Positions 21,519-28,896 of a stretch of DNA of 64,000 nt are shown here, in pieces. Made by a program: the position numbers and the translations under genes. The stretch's first letter is position 1, and each line of letters opens with the position of its first letter. Source of the stretch: Phytohabitans kaempferiae (GTDB lineage Bacteria; Actinomycetota; Actinomycetes; Mycobacteriales; Micromonosporaceae); the NCBI RefSeq assembly GCF_042433955.1, contig NZ_JBHLUH010000021.1, forward strand, positions 124,001 through 188,000. The letters are read 5' to 3'. A model generated the notes under the pieces. It was given only the letters and a program-made list of their open reading frames with translations. It did no database searches and was not told where the DNA came from.

Positions 21519-22304
21519 TCAGGAGGCCGCGGCGACCCAACGGCGGGTCGCCGCGCGGCCCGCGCCGAGGTCGCGGGAGAGGTGGCGGGCGGTCTCCCGG
21601 ACCGCGACGGCCAGCCCGTCCCGGGTCTGCCCGGCGAGCAGCCGCTCCACCGGCCCGACCGCCCCGATCGCGCCCACGACCTCGCCGGTGTGGTCGAAGA
21701 CCGGTGCCGCGATGCCGGCGTCGCCGATGGCGGCCTCGCCCTCCTCGACGGCGTAACCCGCAGCTCGTACCCTCTCCAGATCCTGGACCAGCGCGGCGGG
21801 CTCCGTGCGCGTGGCGCCGGTGAGCGCGGCGAGGGGGCCGCGCAGCAACGCCGCGCGGTCGGCGTCGGGCAGGTGCGCGACGATGGCCTTGCCCAACGCG
21901 CAGGTGTGCCACGGGATGACCGCGCCCACCTCGATGATCTGCACCGCGCCCTCGGGGCGGAACGCGTGGTGCAGGACCAGCACGTGGTCGCCGGAGAGCG
22001 CGCCGACCCAGACCGCCTCGTTGGTCCGGTTGGCCAGGCCGCCGGCCCAGGCCACCGAGCGGACCCGCAGCTCGTGGGTCTCCAGGTAGGCGTTGCCGAA
22101 CTCGAGGAGGGCGGGGCCGAGCCGGTACTTGCCGGTCTCGCTGTCCTGCGCCACGAGCTGGCCCGCCTCGAGCGTGCGGAGCAGCGCGTGGGCGGTGGGC
22201 TTGGCGACTCCGACGCGCTGGGCCACCTCGGTCACGCCGGCGCCCCGCGCGGCGGAGCCGAGCACGCGCAGGATCTCGATCGCCCGCGCTACCGACTGGA
22301 CCAT
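21519..22304 (-). CDS. IclR family transcriptional regulator
   Basis: This 261-aa regulator starts at MVQSVARAIEILRVLG, with GGAGAGGCGG just upstream; the longer open frame has no better start. The N-terminal winged helix shows VTEVAQRVGVAKPTAHALLRTL. The effector domain includes WHTCALGKAIVAHL, GYAVEEGEAAIGDAGIAAPVFD and GAIGAVGP, typical of IclR/GylR proteins. It is flanked by broken dhaK and dhaM genes, so it probably once controlled a glycerol or dihydroxyacetone kinase operon. It appears intact itself. Confidence 0.9.
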   Translation of the reverse strand: MVQSVARAIEILRVLGSAARGAGVTEVAQRVGVAKPTAHALLRTLEAGQLVAQDSETGKYRLGPALLEFGNAYLETHELRVRSVAWAGGLANRTNEAVWVGALSGDHVLVLHHAFRPEGAVQIIEVGAVIPWHTCALGKAIVAHLPDADRAALLRGPLAALTGATRTEPAALVQDLERVRAAGYAVEEGEAAIGDAGIAAPVFDHTGEVVGAIGAVGPVERLLAGQTRDGLAVAVRETARHLSRDLGAGRAATRRWVAAAS

Positions 22305-22363
22305 GGTGCCGCCTCTCCGCCCACCGCGGAGGCCGGGCGGTTCACTGTTGCCGAACGGTGTTT

Positions 22364-22382
22364 TGGAAAATACCATTTTCGG
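22364..22382. promoter_or_regulatory. IclR-like operator before dhaM remnant
   Basis: TGGAAAAT-ACC-ATTTTCGG is an imperfect palindrome that resembles the classic IclR site (TGGAAATNATTTCCA). It lies just before the ATG of the dhaM remnant and between the two divergent genes. Confidence 0.5.
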
Positions 22383-22384
22383 TC

Positions 22385-22762
22385 ATGGCGGGATTCGTGG
22401 GCATCGTGCTCGTCTCGCACAGCGCGGAGCTCGCCGCCGGTTTTGCGGGAGCTGCTGTTGCAGGTGGGTGGGCGGTCGCTCACGGTCGAGGTGGCGGGCG
22501 GCACCGAGGAGGGCGGCATCGGCACCAGCTACGACCTGGTGCGGGCCGCGATCGAGAGGGCGGACGCCGGCGCCGGCGTGGTCGTGCTGCCGGACCTGGG
22601 CAACTCGGTCCTGACCACGCGGGCCGTGCTCGACGACCACCCCGGCCCCGCCGTCACCATCGTCGACGCCCCGCCGGCACGACCGTCACGCTGCGCGCCA
22701 CCGGTCCGGCCGCGGCCGCGGCGGTGGACGCCGTGGCGGCCGTGCCGAGCGCGGCGGAGTAG
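22385..22762 (+). pseudogene. dhaM: dhaM pseudogene (PTS EIIA-HPr subunit of dihydroxyacetone kinase)
   Basis: The frame starting at ATG 22385 reads MAGFVGIVLVSHSAELAAG, the EIIA-Man start of DhaM with the phosphorylatable His in VSHS. The match then continues one base out of frame (GLRELLLQVGG, VAGGTEEGGIGTSYDLV, GAGVVVLPDLGNSVLTTRAVL). The shift is explained by one extra T in the TTTT run at 22441-22444. After VTIVDAP the rest of EIIA and most of HPr are missing. The HPr tail GTTVTLRATGPAAAAAVDAV then resumes in the first frame and ends at TAG 22762. Two independent lesions make loss of function very likely; the T-run alone could be a sequencing error. Confidence 0.78.
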
Positions 22763-22899
22763 GGTCCTCCGGGCACCTCGGGACTCGTCCGGTGGGACCT
22801 CTGATGCCCCCGGTGGTGGGGACGTCGGCGTGGGGCGGGCGGTACTAAGCTGCCGGTGACGGTCGCCGACGCCCGCCGCCTACAAATATCCGACAGGGG

Positions 22900-22915
22900 T
22901 CGGCCCGAGGGCCGA
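22900..22915. promoter_or_regulatory. Hairpin in pyk leader
   Basis: TCGGCCC-GA-GGGCCGA is a perfect stem just upstream of the pyk ribosome binding site. An AT-rich -10-like patch (TACAAATAT, 22881-22889) precedes it. It may affect translation of pyk or bind a regulator. Confidence 0.3.
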
Positions 22916-22936
22916 TCCGGCGGAGGGACTAGCCTG

Positions 22937-24391
22937 ATGACCGTGACACGCCGCGCGAAGATTGTCTGCACTCTCGGCCCCGCCACTTCCTCTCCGGAGC
23001 GCATCCGGGGCCTTGTAGACGCCGGGATGGACGTGGCCCGCCTCAACTTCAGCCATGGCTCGCACGAGGACCACGAGCAGGTCTACCAGCGCGTTCGGGA
23101 GGCGGCCGAGGCCGCCGGCCGGGCCGTCGCCATCCTCGCCGACCTCCAGGGTCCCAAGATCCGCCTTGGCAAGTTCGCCGAGGGTCCGGTCGAGTGGCGC
23201 ACCGGTGACACCGTCGTGATCACCGGCGACGACGTGGTGGGCACCGCCGACCGGGTCTCCTGCACCTATCGCAAGCTCCCGCACGAGGTCAAGGTCAGCG
23301 ACCGCCTCCTGATCGACGACGGCAAGGTGGCCGTCGAGGTGAGCGCCGTGCATGGCAACGACATCCGTTGCCTGGTGGTCGAGGGCGGCCCGGTCTCCAA
23401 CCACAAGGGCGTCTCGCTGCCCAACGTGGCGGTGAGCGTGCCGGCACTGTCCGAAAAGGACGCCACCGACCTGCGCTTCGCGCTGGGGCTCGGCGTCGAC
23501 CTGGTGGCGCTCTCGTTCGTGCGCTCGCCTGAGGACATCAAGCTCGTTCACGCGATCATGGACGAGGAGGGCGTGCGCCGCCCGGTGCTCGCCAAGGTGG
23601 AGAAGCCCGAGGCGGTGACCCATCTGGAGGCGATCGTCGACGCGTTCGACGGCGTCATGGTGGCCCGCGGCGACCTCGGCGTGGAGCTGCCGCTCGACCA
23701 GGTGCCGCTGGTGCAGAAGCGGGCCGTCCAGCTCTGCCGGGAAAACGCGAAGCCGGTCATCGTCGCGACCCAGATGCTCGACTCGATGATCGAAAATTCG
23801 CGCCCGACCCGCGCCGAGGCCTCCGACGTGGCCAACGCGGTGCTCGACGGCGCCGATGCGGTCATGCTCTCCGGCGAGACCAGCGTGGGGAAGTACCCGG
23901 TGCTCACGGTCAGCACGATGGCCAAGATCGTGACGACCACCGAGGCCGGCTCGATCGGCGTGCCCCGCCTCCAGCACGACCCCCGCACGCACGGCGGCGC
24001 GCTCACCGTGGCCGCCTCGCAGATCGCCCGCAACATCGGCGCCAAGGCCCTCGTCGCCTTCTCGCAGACCGGCGACACGGTGCGCCGCCTCTCCCGGCTG
24101 CACTGCGAGCTGCCGCTGCTGGCCTTCACGCCGGTGCCCGAGGTGCGCAGCCAGCTGGCGCTCTCCTGGGGCGTGGAGACGTTCCTGGTGCCGTTCGTGC
24201 AGCACACCGACGACATGTTCCGGCAGGTCGACCTGGCGCTGCTGGGCATCGGCCGGGCCAATCCCGGCGACTACGTGGTGGTCGTCGCCGGCTCCCCGCC
24301 CAACGCGCCCGGCTCCACCAACACGCTGCGGGTGCACCAGCTCGGTTCCCTGGTCGACGCGGCGACGGCGGCGCGAAGCAGCGGCCGGTGA
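22937..24391 (+). CDS. pyk: Pyruvate kinase
   Basis: It converts phosphoenolpyruvate and ADP to pyruvate and ATP in glycolysis. The 484-aa product starts MTVTRRAKIVCTLGPAT, with GGAGGG ten bases upstream. Family hallmarks include LNFSHG, LADLQGPKIR, ALSFVRSPED, AKVEKPEAV and MVARGDLGVELPL, and the C-terminal PK domain with AFSQTGDTVRRLS. The pyk-tesB order is conserved in actinobacteria next to the trp-lgt block, which supports the core nature of this stretch. Confidence 0.97.
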   Translation: MTVTRRAKIVCTLGPATSSPERIRGLVDAGMDVARLNFSHGSHEDHEQVYQRVREAAEAAGRAVAILADLQGPKIRLGKFAEGPVEWRTGDTVVITGDDVVGTADRVSCTYRKLPHEVKVSDRLLIDDGKVAVEVSAVHGNDIRCLVVEGGPVSNHKGVSLPNVAVSVPALSEKDATDLRFALGLGVDLVALSFVRSPEDIKLVHAIMDEEGVRRPVLAKVEKPEAVTHLEAIVDAFDGVMVARGDLGVELPLDQVPLVQKRAVQLCRENAKPVIVATQMLDSMIENSRPTRAEASDVANAVLDGADAVMLSGETSVGKYPVLTVSTMAKIVTTTEAGSIGVPRLQHDPRTHGGALTVAASQIARNIGAKALVAFSQTGDTVRRLSRLHCELPLLAFTPVPEVRSQLALSWGVETFLVPFVQHTDDMFRQVDLALLGIGRANPGDYVVVVAGSPPNAPGSTNTLRVHQLGSLVDAATAARSSGR

Positions 24392-24437
24392 CCGACACCG
24401 GCGCCGCGGGGGCGTCCCCGCTCCACGGGCGGCGGCC

Positions 24438-25316
24438 GTGAGCGACCCGCTCGTCGGTCAGGCGGCGGTCGACCATCTCCTCGAGGTGCTCGACCTGAAG
24501 GAGCTGGGGCCGTTCACGTTCCGGGGGATCAGCCCTCCGGTCGGCCCGCAGCGGGTCTACGGCGGCCAGGTCGCCGGCCAGGCGCTGGTGGCCGCCGGCC
24601 GCACGGTCGACCCGTCCCGGCTGGTCCACTCGCTGCACGGCTACTTCGTGCGCCCCGGCGACCCGACCGAGCCGATCGAGTACCACGTGGAGAACATCCG
24701 CGACGGCCGCTCCTTCTCCGTGCGCCGCGCGGTCGCGGTGCAGGGCGGTCACACGATCTTCTTCATGTCCGCGTCGTTCCACCGGCAGGAGGAGGGGCTC
24801 GACCACCACGCGCCGGCCCCGCCCGGCGTGCCCGGCCCGGACGAGGTGCCGACGATGGCCGACCGCCTCGCCCGCTACGCCGACCGCGCCGGCATCTGGG
24901 CGGCCATCCCGCGCCCGATCGACGTGCGCTACGTGGGCGAGCCCGGCTGGGTCGCGCCCGGCGACCGCCCCGCCGACCCGTACCAGCGCGTGTGGATGCG
25001 GATCGACGGGCGGCTCCCCGACGATCCGCTGCTGCACGCGTGCGCGCTGACGTACGCGTCCGACCTCACCCTCCTCGACTCGGTGCTCTCCGTGCACGGC
25101 GAGGTGTGGGGGCCGGGCGGCGTGGTGGGGGCGAGCCTCGACCACGCGCTGTGGTTCCACCGGCGGTTCCGTGCCGACGAGTGGTTCCTGTACGACTGCT
25201 GGAGCCCTTCCGCCTCCGGCGCCCGAGGGCTGGCCACCGGGCGCATGTTCACCGAGGCGGGGCGGCACGTGGCGACAGCCGTGCAGGAAGGGCTGCTCCG
25301 TCGCGTGGGCGGCTGA
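24438..25316 (+). CDS. tesB: Acyl-CoA thioesterase II
   Basis: This 292-aa double-hotdog enzyme hydrolyses acyl-CoA esters. VYGGQVAGQALVAA and YFVRPGD mark the N-terminal hotdog. The C-terminal half has YASDLTLLDS, ASLDHALWFHR and ATAVQEGLLR, which carry the Asp, Thr/Ser and Gln positions of the TesB active site. It follows pyk by 46 nt and may be cotranscribed. The start is GTG 24438. A 20-bp tandem repeat array begins three bases after its stop. Confidence 0.92.
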   Translation: MSDPLVGQAAVDHLLEVLDLKELGPFTFRGISPPVGPQRVYGGQVAGQALVAAGRTVDPSRLVHSLHGYFVRPGDPTEPIEYHVENIRDGRSFSVRRAVAVQGGHTIFFMSASFHRQEEGLDHHAPAPPGVPGPDEVPTMADRLARYADRAGIWAAIPRPIDVRYVGEPGWVAPGDRPADPYQRVWMRIDGRLPDDPLLHACALTYASDLTLLDSVLSVHGEVWGPGGVVGASLDHALWFHRRFRADEWFLYDCWSPSASGARGLATGRMFTEAGRHVATAVQEGLLRRVGG

Positions 25317-25319
25317 CCC

Positions 25320-25439
25320 GCGCGGCGCTTGCCTTCTGTGCGCGGTGCTCGCCTTGTGCGCGCGGTGCTCGCCTTGTGCGCGTGGTGCTGGCCTTGTCCG
25401 TGTGGTGCTGGCCTTGTGCGCGCGGCGCTCGTCTTCTGC
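25320..25439. repeat. 20-bp tandem repeat, six units
   Basis: Six head-to-tail copies of a 20-nt unit (consensus gcgcggtgctcgccttgtgc) occupy 25320-25439. Units two and three are identical; the others differ at two to five positions. The unit length is not a multiple of three and no gene spans it, so it is not a protein repeat. It lies between tesB and the rrf2 promoter. Copy number could vary between strains. Confidence 0.85.
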
Positions 25440-25512
25440 GTGGCCCTCGCCCGGCGGCCCTGAGGCGTGGTCGGGCATCGCTCGGTGGCGTGTGGGTGGG
25501 CTCCCGGTCGGC

Positions 25513-25536
25513 ATTCTCGACCGGGATAATGGGAAT
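25513..25536. promoter_or_regulatory. Rrf2 operator overlapping the rrf2 promoter
   Basis: The motif ATTCTCGAC-N10-GGAAT is found here and again before the TauE gene. The 3' half AATGGGAAT resembles the CymR box element ATNGGAAT. GATAAT at 25525-25530 lies seven bases before the ATG, giving a leaderless promoter that a bound regulator would block, so autoregulation is likely. Confidence 0.55.
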
Positions 25537-25537
25537 C

Positions 25538-25987
25538 ATGCGACTGTCTGCCCGGGTCGACTACGCGCTGCGCGCCGTCGTCGAGCTCGCCACCGCCGTC
25601 GAGGGCCCGCTGACCGCCGAGCGCGTCGCGAAGGCGCAGGAGATCCCGCCCAAGTTCCTGGAGAGCATCCTGCTCCAGTTGCGCCGCGGCGGGGTGGTGC
25701 ACGCCCAGCGCGGCCCGGAGGGGGGCTACTGGCTGGCCCGCCCGGCCGGCGAGATTTCGCTCGCCGACGTCATCCGCATCATCGACGGTCCGCTCGCGCA
25801 CGTGCGCGGGCAGCGGCCGGAGGAGCTGGGATACCACGGCGCGGCCGCCGCCCTCCAGGAGGTGTGGATCGCGCTGCGGGCCAGCGAGCGGCAGATCCTC
25901 GAGTCGGTGACCGTCGCCGACGTGGCCACCGGCCAGCTCCCCGAGCGGGTGCGCGAGCTGGTCGCCGACCCGAGCGCCTGGGCCTGA
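25538..25987 (+). CDS. Rrf2 family transcriptional regulator
   Basis: This 149-aa protein begins MRLSARVDYALRAVVELA and contains AQEIPPKFLESILLQLRRGG and RGPEGGYWLARP, the DNA-binding winged helix of Rrf2 proteins. There is no cysteine at all, so it cannot carry the Fe-S cluster of IscR or NsrR. It is closer in that respect to CymR-type regulators of sulfur metabolism. Its own promoter and that of the downstream TauE permease share an operator-like motif. The mRNA is probably leaderless. Confidence 0.9.
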   Translation: MRLSARVDYALRAVVELATAVEGPLTAERVAKAQEIPPKFLESILLQLRRGGVVHAQRGPEGGYWLARPAGEISLADVIRIIDGPLAHVRGQRPEELGYHGAAAALQEVWIALRASERQILESVTVADVATGQLPERVRELVADPSAWA

Positions 25988-26012
25988 TCAGGTCTCATTT
26001 TGCGGTACCGGC

Positions 26013-26060
26013 TTGACGCCGCCGGCCATCTCCCGGATTCTCGACTAAGTCAATCGGAAT
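26013..26060 (+). promoter_or_regulatory. TauE promoter with Rrf2-type operator
   Basis: TTGACG (26013-26018) and GATTCT (26036-26041) are spaced 17 nt apart. The motif ATTCTCGAC-N10-GGAAT (26037-26060) overlaps the -10 element and the likely start site. It matches the site before rrf2 at all 14 fixed positions with the same spacing. Its end ATCGGAATT fits the CymR-type half-box. Confidence 0.6.
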
Positions 26061-26079
26061 TACCGAAGAGGTGGACAAC

Positions 26080-26994
26080 GTGCGGAAGCTGATCGTCCTC
26101 GCTCTCGTGGGGCTCGCCGCGCAGCTCGTCGACGGCGCGCTCGGCATGGCGTACGGCGTCACGTCCACCACGCTCCTCCTCGTCGCCGGTGTCGCCCCCG
26201 CTTCCGCCTCCGCCTCGGTGCACCTGGCCGAGCTGGGCACCACGCTCGCCTCCGGCGCGGCACACTGGCGCTTCGGCAACGTCGACTGGAGCGTGGTGCG
26301 CCGCATCGCGCTGCCGGGCGGCATCGGCGCGTTCGCCGGCGCGACCTTCCTCAGCTCGATCTCCACCGAGGCGGCCGCGCCCTGGATGGCGGGCATCCTG
26401 CTCACGCTCGGTGTCTACCTGCTGATCCGCTTCACCCGCCCGCTCGGCGAGCGCCGCGCCCGCCGGCCGCTGCGCTCGCGCTTCCTCGCCCCGCTGGGGC
26501 TGGTGGCCGGCTTCGTCGACGCGACCGGCGGCGGTGGCTGGGGTCCGGTGGCGACGCCGTCGCTGCTGGTCTCGGGGCGGATGGAGCCGCGCAAGGTGAT
26601 CGGCTCGGTGGACACGTCCGAGTTCGTGGTCGCGGGAGCGGCGAGCATCGGCTTCCTGATCGGGCTCGGCTCGGAGGGCTTCATCCTGCCCACCGTCGCC
26701 GCGCTCCTGGTGGGCGGCCTGATCGCGGCACCGCTCGCCGCCTGGCTGGTGCGGATCGTGCCGGCCCAGCTGCTCGGCGCCGCGGTGGGCGGGGTGATCG
26801 TGCTGACCAACTCGCGCACCATGATGCGGGCCTTCGACGCGCCGGGCGGGCTGCGCCCCGTCGTGTACGTGGCGGTCATCGCCGCCTGGGCCGGTGCGCT
26901 GGTGCTGGCCGTGCGCACGCTGCGCCGTACCCGCAAGGCGGCCGCCGAGGCCGCGGAGGCACCGGAGCCCGTACCCGCTCTCGACGCGGCCTAG
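26080..26994 (+). CDS. TauE/SafE family sulfite/anion permease
   Basis: This 304-aa membrane protein has about eight hydrophobic segments in two halves. The family-typical QLVDGALGMAYGVTSTTLLL opens the first half and AGFVDATGGGGWGPV the second. The start is GTG 26080, with AGAGGTGG upstream; GTG 26071 is less well spaced. Members export or import sulfite, sulfonates or other small anions, and a sulfur role fits the Rrf2 context. A charged tail follows the last helix. The substrate is not certain. Confidence 0.88.
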   Translation: MRKLIVLALVGLAAQLVDGALGMAYGVTSTTLLLVAGVAPASASASVHLAELGTTLASGAAHWRFGNVDWSVVRRIALPGGIGAFAGATFLSSISTEAAAPWMAGILLTLGVYLLIRFTRPLGERRARRPLRSRFLAPLGLVAGFVDATGGGGWGPVATPSLLVSGRMEPRKVIGSVDTSEFVVAGAASIGFLIGLGSEGFILPTVAALLVGGLIAAPLAAWLVRIVPAQLLGAAVGGVIVLTNSRTMMRAFDAPGGLRPVVYVAVIAAWAGALVLAVRTLRRTRKAAAEAAEAPEPVPALDAA

Positions 26995-27132
26995 CCCAAC
27001 CTCGACGCGGGGCCGCCGACCCCGCGGAGGCACCGCGCGGTCGCCTGCCTGGACGTCGGCCCTGCCGGCCTGATCCAGGAGATCCGATCGAGGCGACAGG
27101 CGCGCTGCGTCCGTGGCGATTTCCTGCCCCCG

Positions 27133-27273
27133 GGAGCCTGTTGCAAAATCGTCAGATTCGCGCGAACTGAGGGTCGCGCTAACCCTCGCTGGCCGCCGTT
27201 CGACGGCCAGCGACCGATACAGCCGTGTTCTTCTTGACACTCACTGTGATCCAGCAATTTTGCAACAGGCTCC
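27133..27273. mobile_element. MITE-like element with 17-bp terminal inverted repeats
   Basis: GGAGCCTGTTGCAAAAT (27133-27149) is perfectly repeated in inverse at 27257-27273. The 141-bp unit has no ORF but contains an internal hairpin (CGCTGGCCG / CGGCCAGCG). The ends look like the termini of actinobacterial insertion sequences, so this is probably a non-autonomous derivative or IS remnant. No clear target duplication is seen. Confidence 0.6.
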
Positions 27274-27681
27274 GGGAGGAGCAATTTCTCGCCACGGACG
27301 CCGCCAACTCGGGTCATGGATCGAGCGACGTCCGGCGACGCTCGCCGCGCTGGCGCGTGGAGACAGCACGGCGAGAAACGCGGGCCGCGGCGGTCCGGAG
27401 ATCGAATCGCGGACCGCCGCGGCGGTGGGCAGGTGCGTGACCGGCGCGCCTGGTGGTTCAGGGGGCGGCGGTGCCGCCCCGGGAGTAGCGGGATGTGCGG
27501 CCGTGCCGGCGCGAAGGGCGGACCCATACCCCCGCCACCGAGGTGTTCGTGCGGTCGCGCGGGCGGAGCGGCGACGCGAAGAGCGGGACCGATGCGGCCG
27601 CGTTGTCGAAGCGGGGCACGATCCAGGCGTACACGACCCGCAGGACGCCGGTGACGGGGAACAGCGAGCGTGCGTCAGCCA
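27274..27681. other. Gene-poor stretch between MITE and lacI
   Basis: About 400 nt without a convincing gene. Open frames exist on both strands but lack ribosome binding sites and recognisable motifs. Together with the MITE and the abnormal lacI 3' end it looks like a site of past rearrangement. Confidence 0.4.
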
Positions 27682-28896
27682 CTACCCCATTACAGCAGTG
27701 TTCGGAAGGATTGCGGCCGGATCAGAATTATGGGCGCCGGCCCCGGCGTCGCGTGCGCCGCCAGCCCGGACAGTGGGCCCAACCGCGCCTTCGGCAGCCG
27801 CGCCGAGAGCACCACCGAGAGCGGCGCCAGCGGTCGCCCCACGAGCGGCCACACCGGCGACCCCAGCGGCGGCGGTCGACGTGCGGACCGTCAGGCGCGG
27901 GTCCAGCAGCGTGGCGCCGGGCACCTGCTGCCCCTCCAGCTTGCGCATCAGCAGCGTGACCGCCTGGTGCCCCACGTCTTCGGCGGGGATGAGCACCGAG
28001 GTGAGCGCCGGGCTGGCCCGCTCGGCCACCTCGTCGGGGCAGATGGCGACGACCGAGATGTCGTGCGGCACCTGGCGGCCGAGCAGCGGCAGCGCGGCGA
28101 GCAGGTGCGCCACGGCCGCCTCGTTGTGCACGACGAGACCGGTGAGGCTGGGATGGCGGTCGAGCAGGCCGGCGAGCTCCTGGCGTACGGCGTCGAAGCT
28201 CTCCTCGCACGGCTGCGCGATCGCCTCGATGCCGTATCGTTCGGCGGTCTCGGTGAAGCCGGCGCGCGTGCGGTGGGCGAAGCCGGTGTCCCGCTCGTAC
28301 ACAACGGCGGGCGCGCCGAGCAGCGCGATCTCGCGGTGCCCCAGCGAGGCGAGGTGGTCGACGCAGGCGGCGCCGGCCCGGTAGAAGTCGAGGTCGACGC
28401 AGGTGAGGTTTTCCGCCTCGGCGGGGAAGCCGATCAGCACGCTCGGCCGCTCCAGGTCGCGCAGCAGCGGCACGCGGGGGTCGTGCATCTCCACGTCCAT
28501 GAGCACGATGCCGTCGACCATCGCGCTGGCGGCGATCCGGCGCAGCCCGTCGGGGCCCTCGTCGGCGGTCACCAGCAGCACGTCGTGGTCGAACTGCCGA
28601 GCCGTCGTCACCACCGCCGTCGCGAACTGCATCAGCACCGGCAGGTGCATGCCCGATCGCAGCGGCAGCACCAGTGCGATCACGTTGGCCCGCTTGCTGG
28701 CGAGGGCGCGCGCGCCCGCGTTGGGGTGGTAGCCGAGCGCGCGGATGCTCGCCAGCACGCGCTGCCGCGTGGTGGCGGAGATCGCCCGCTTGCCGCTCAG
28801 CACGTATGACACCGTGCTCACCGCGACGCCGGCGTGCCGGGCCACGTCGGTGATCGTGACCATGTCGGCGCGCTTGGCGCCACCGGCTTCAGCCAC
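27682..28896 (-). CDS. LacI family transcriptional regulator with extended C-terminus
   Basis: This repressor starts at GTG 28896, which has GGAGG six bases upstream and overlaps the GH3 stop by eight bases; ATG 28863 (MVTITDVARHAGV) is the alternative. The LacI helix-turn-helix ITDVARHAGVAVSTVSYVLSGKR is followed by the hinge and the periplasmic-binding-like sensor domain (VDGIVLMDVE, HLASLGHREIALLG, PRLTVRTST). A normal member ends about there, near residue 345. Here about 60 more Ala/Gly-rich residues follow (GVAGVAARGATAGAAL onward), suggesting that the original stop was lost. Palindromes with a central GCGC upstream of GH3 are likely its operators. Confidence 0.85.
   Translation of the reverse strand: MAEAGGAKRADMVTITDVARHAGVAVSTVSYVLSGKRAISATTRQRVLASIRALGYHPNAGARALASKRANVIALVLPLRSGMHLPVLMQFATAVVTTARQFDHDVLLVTADEGPDGLRRIAASAMVDGIVLMDVEMHDPRVPLLRDLERPSVLIGFPAEAENLTCVDLDFYRAGAACVDHLASLGHREIALLGAPAVVYERDTGFAHRTRAGFTETAERYGIEAIAQPCEESFDAVRQELAGLLDRHPSLTGLVVHNEAAVAHLLAALPLLGRQVPHDISVVAICPDEVAERASPALTSVLIPAEDVGHQAVTLLMRKLEGQQVPGATLLDPRLTVRTSTAAAGVAGVAARGATAGAALGGALGAAAEGAVGPTVRAGGARDAGAGAHNSDPAAILPNTAVMG

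Noticed and set aside
25320..25439. Possible CRISPR array
   Set aside because: The units are directly adjacent with no spacers, are 20 nt long and have no cas genes nearby. It is a simple tandem repeat.
25249..25837. Open frames reading Lys/Ala/Ser/Thr/Arg-rich repeats (HKAST, RTRRAP) across the tandem repeat
   Set aside because: The 20-nt unit shifts frame in each copy, and there is no ribosome binding site. The peptide pattern is a by-product of the DNA repeat.
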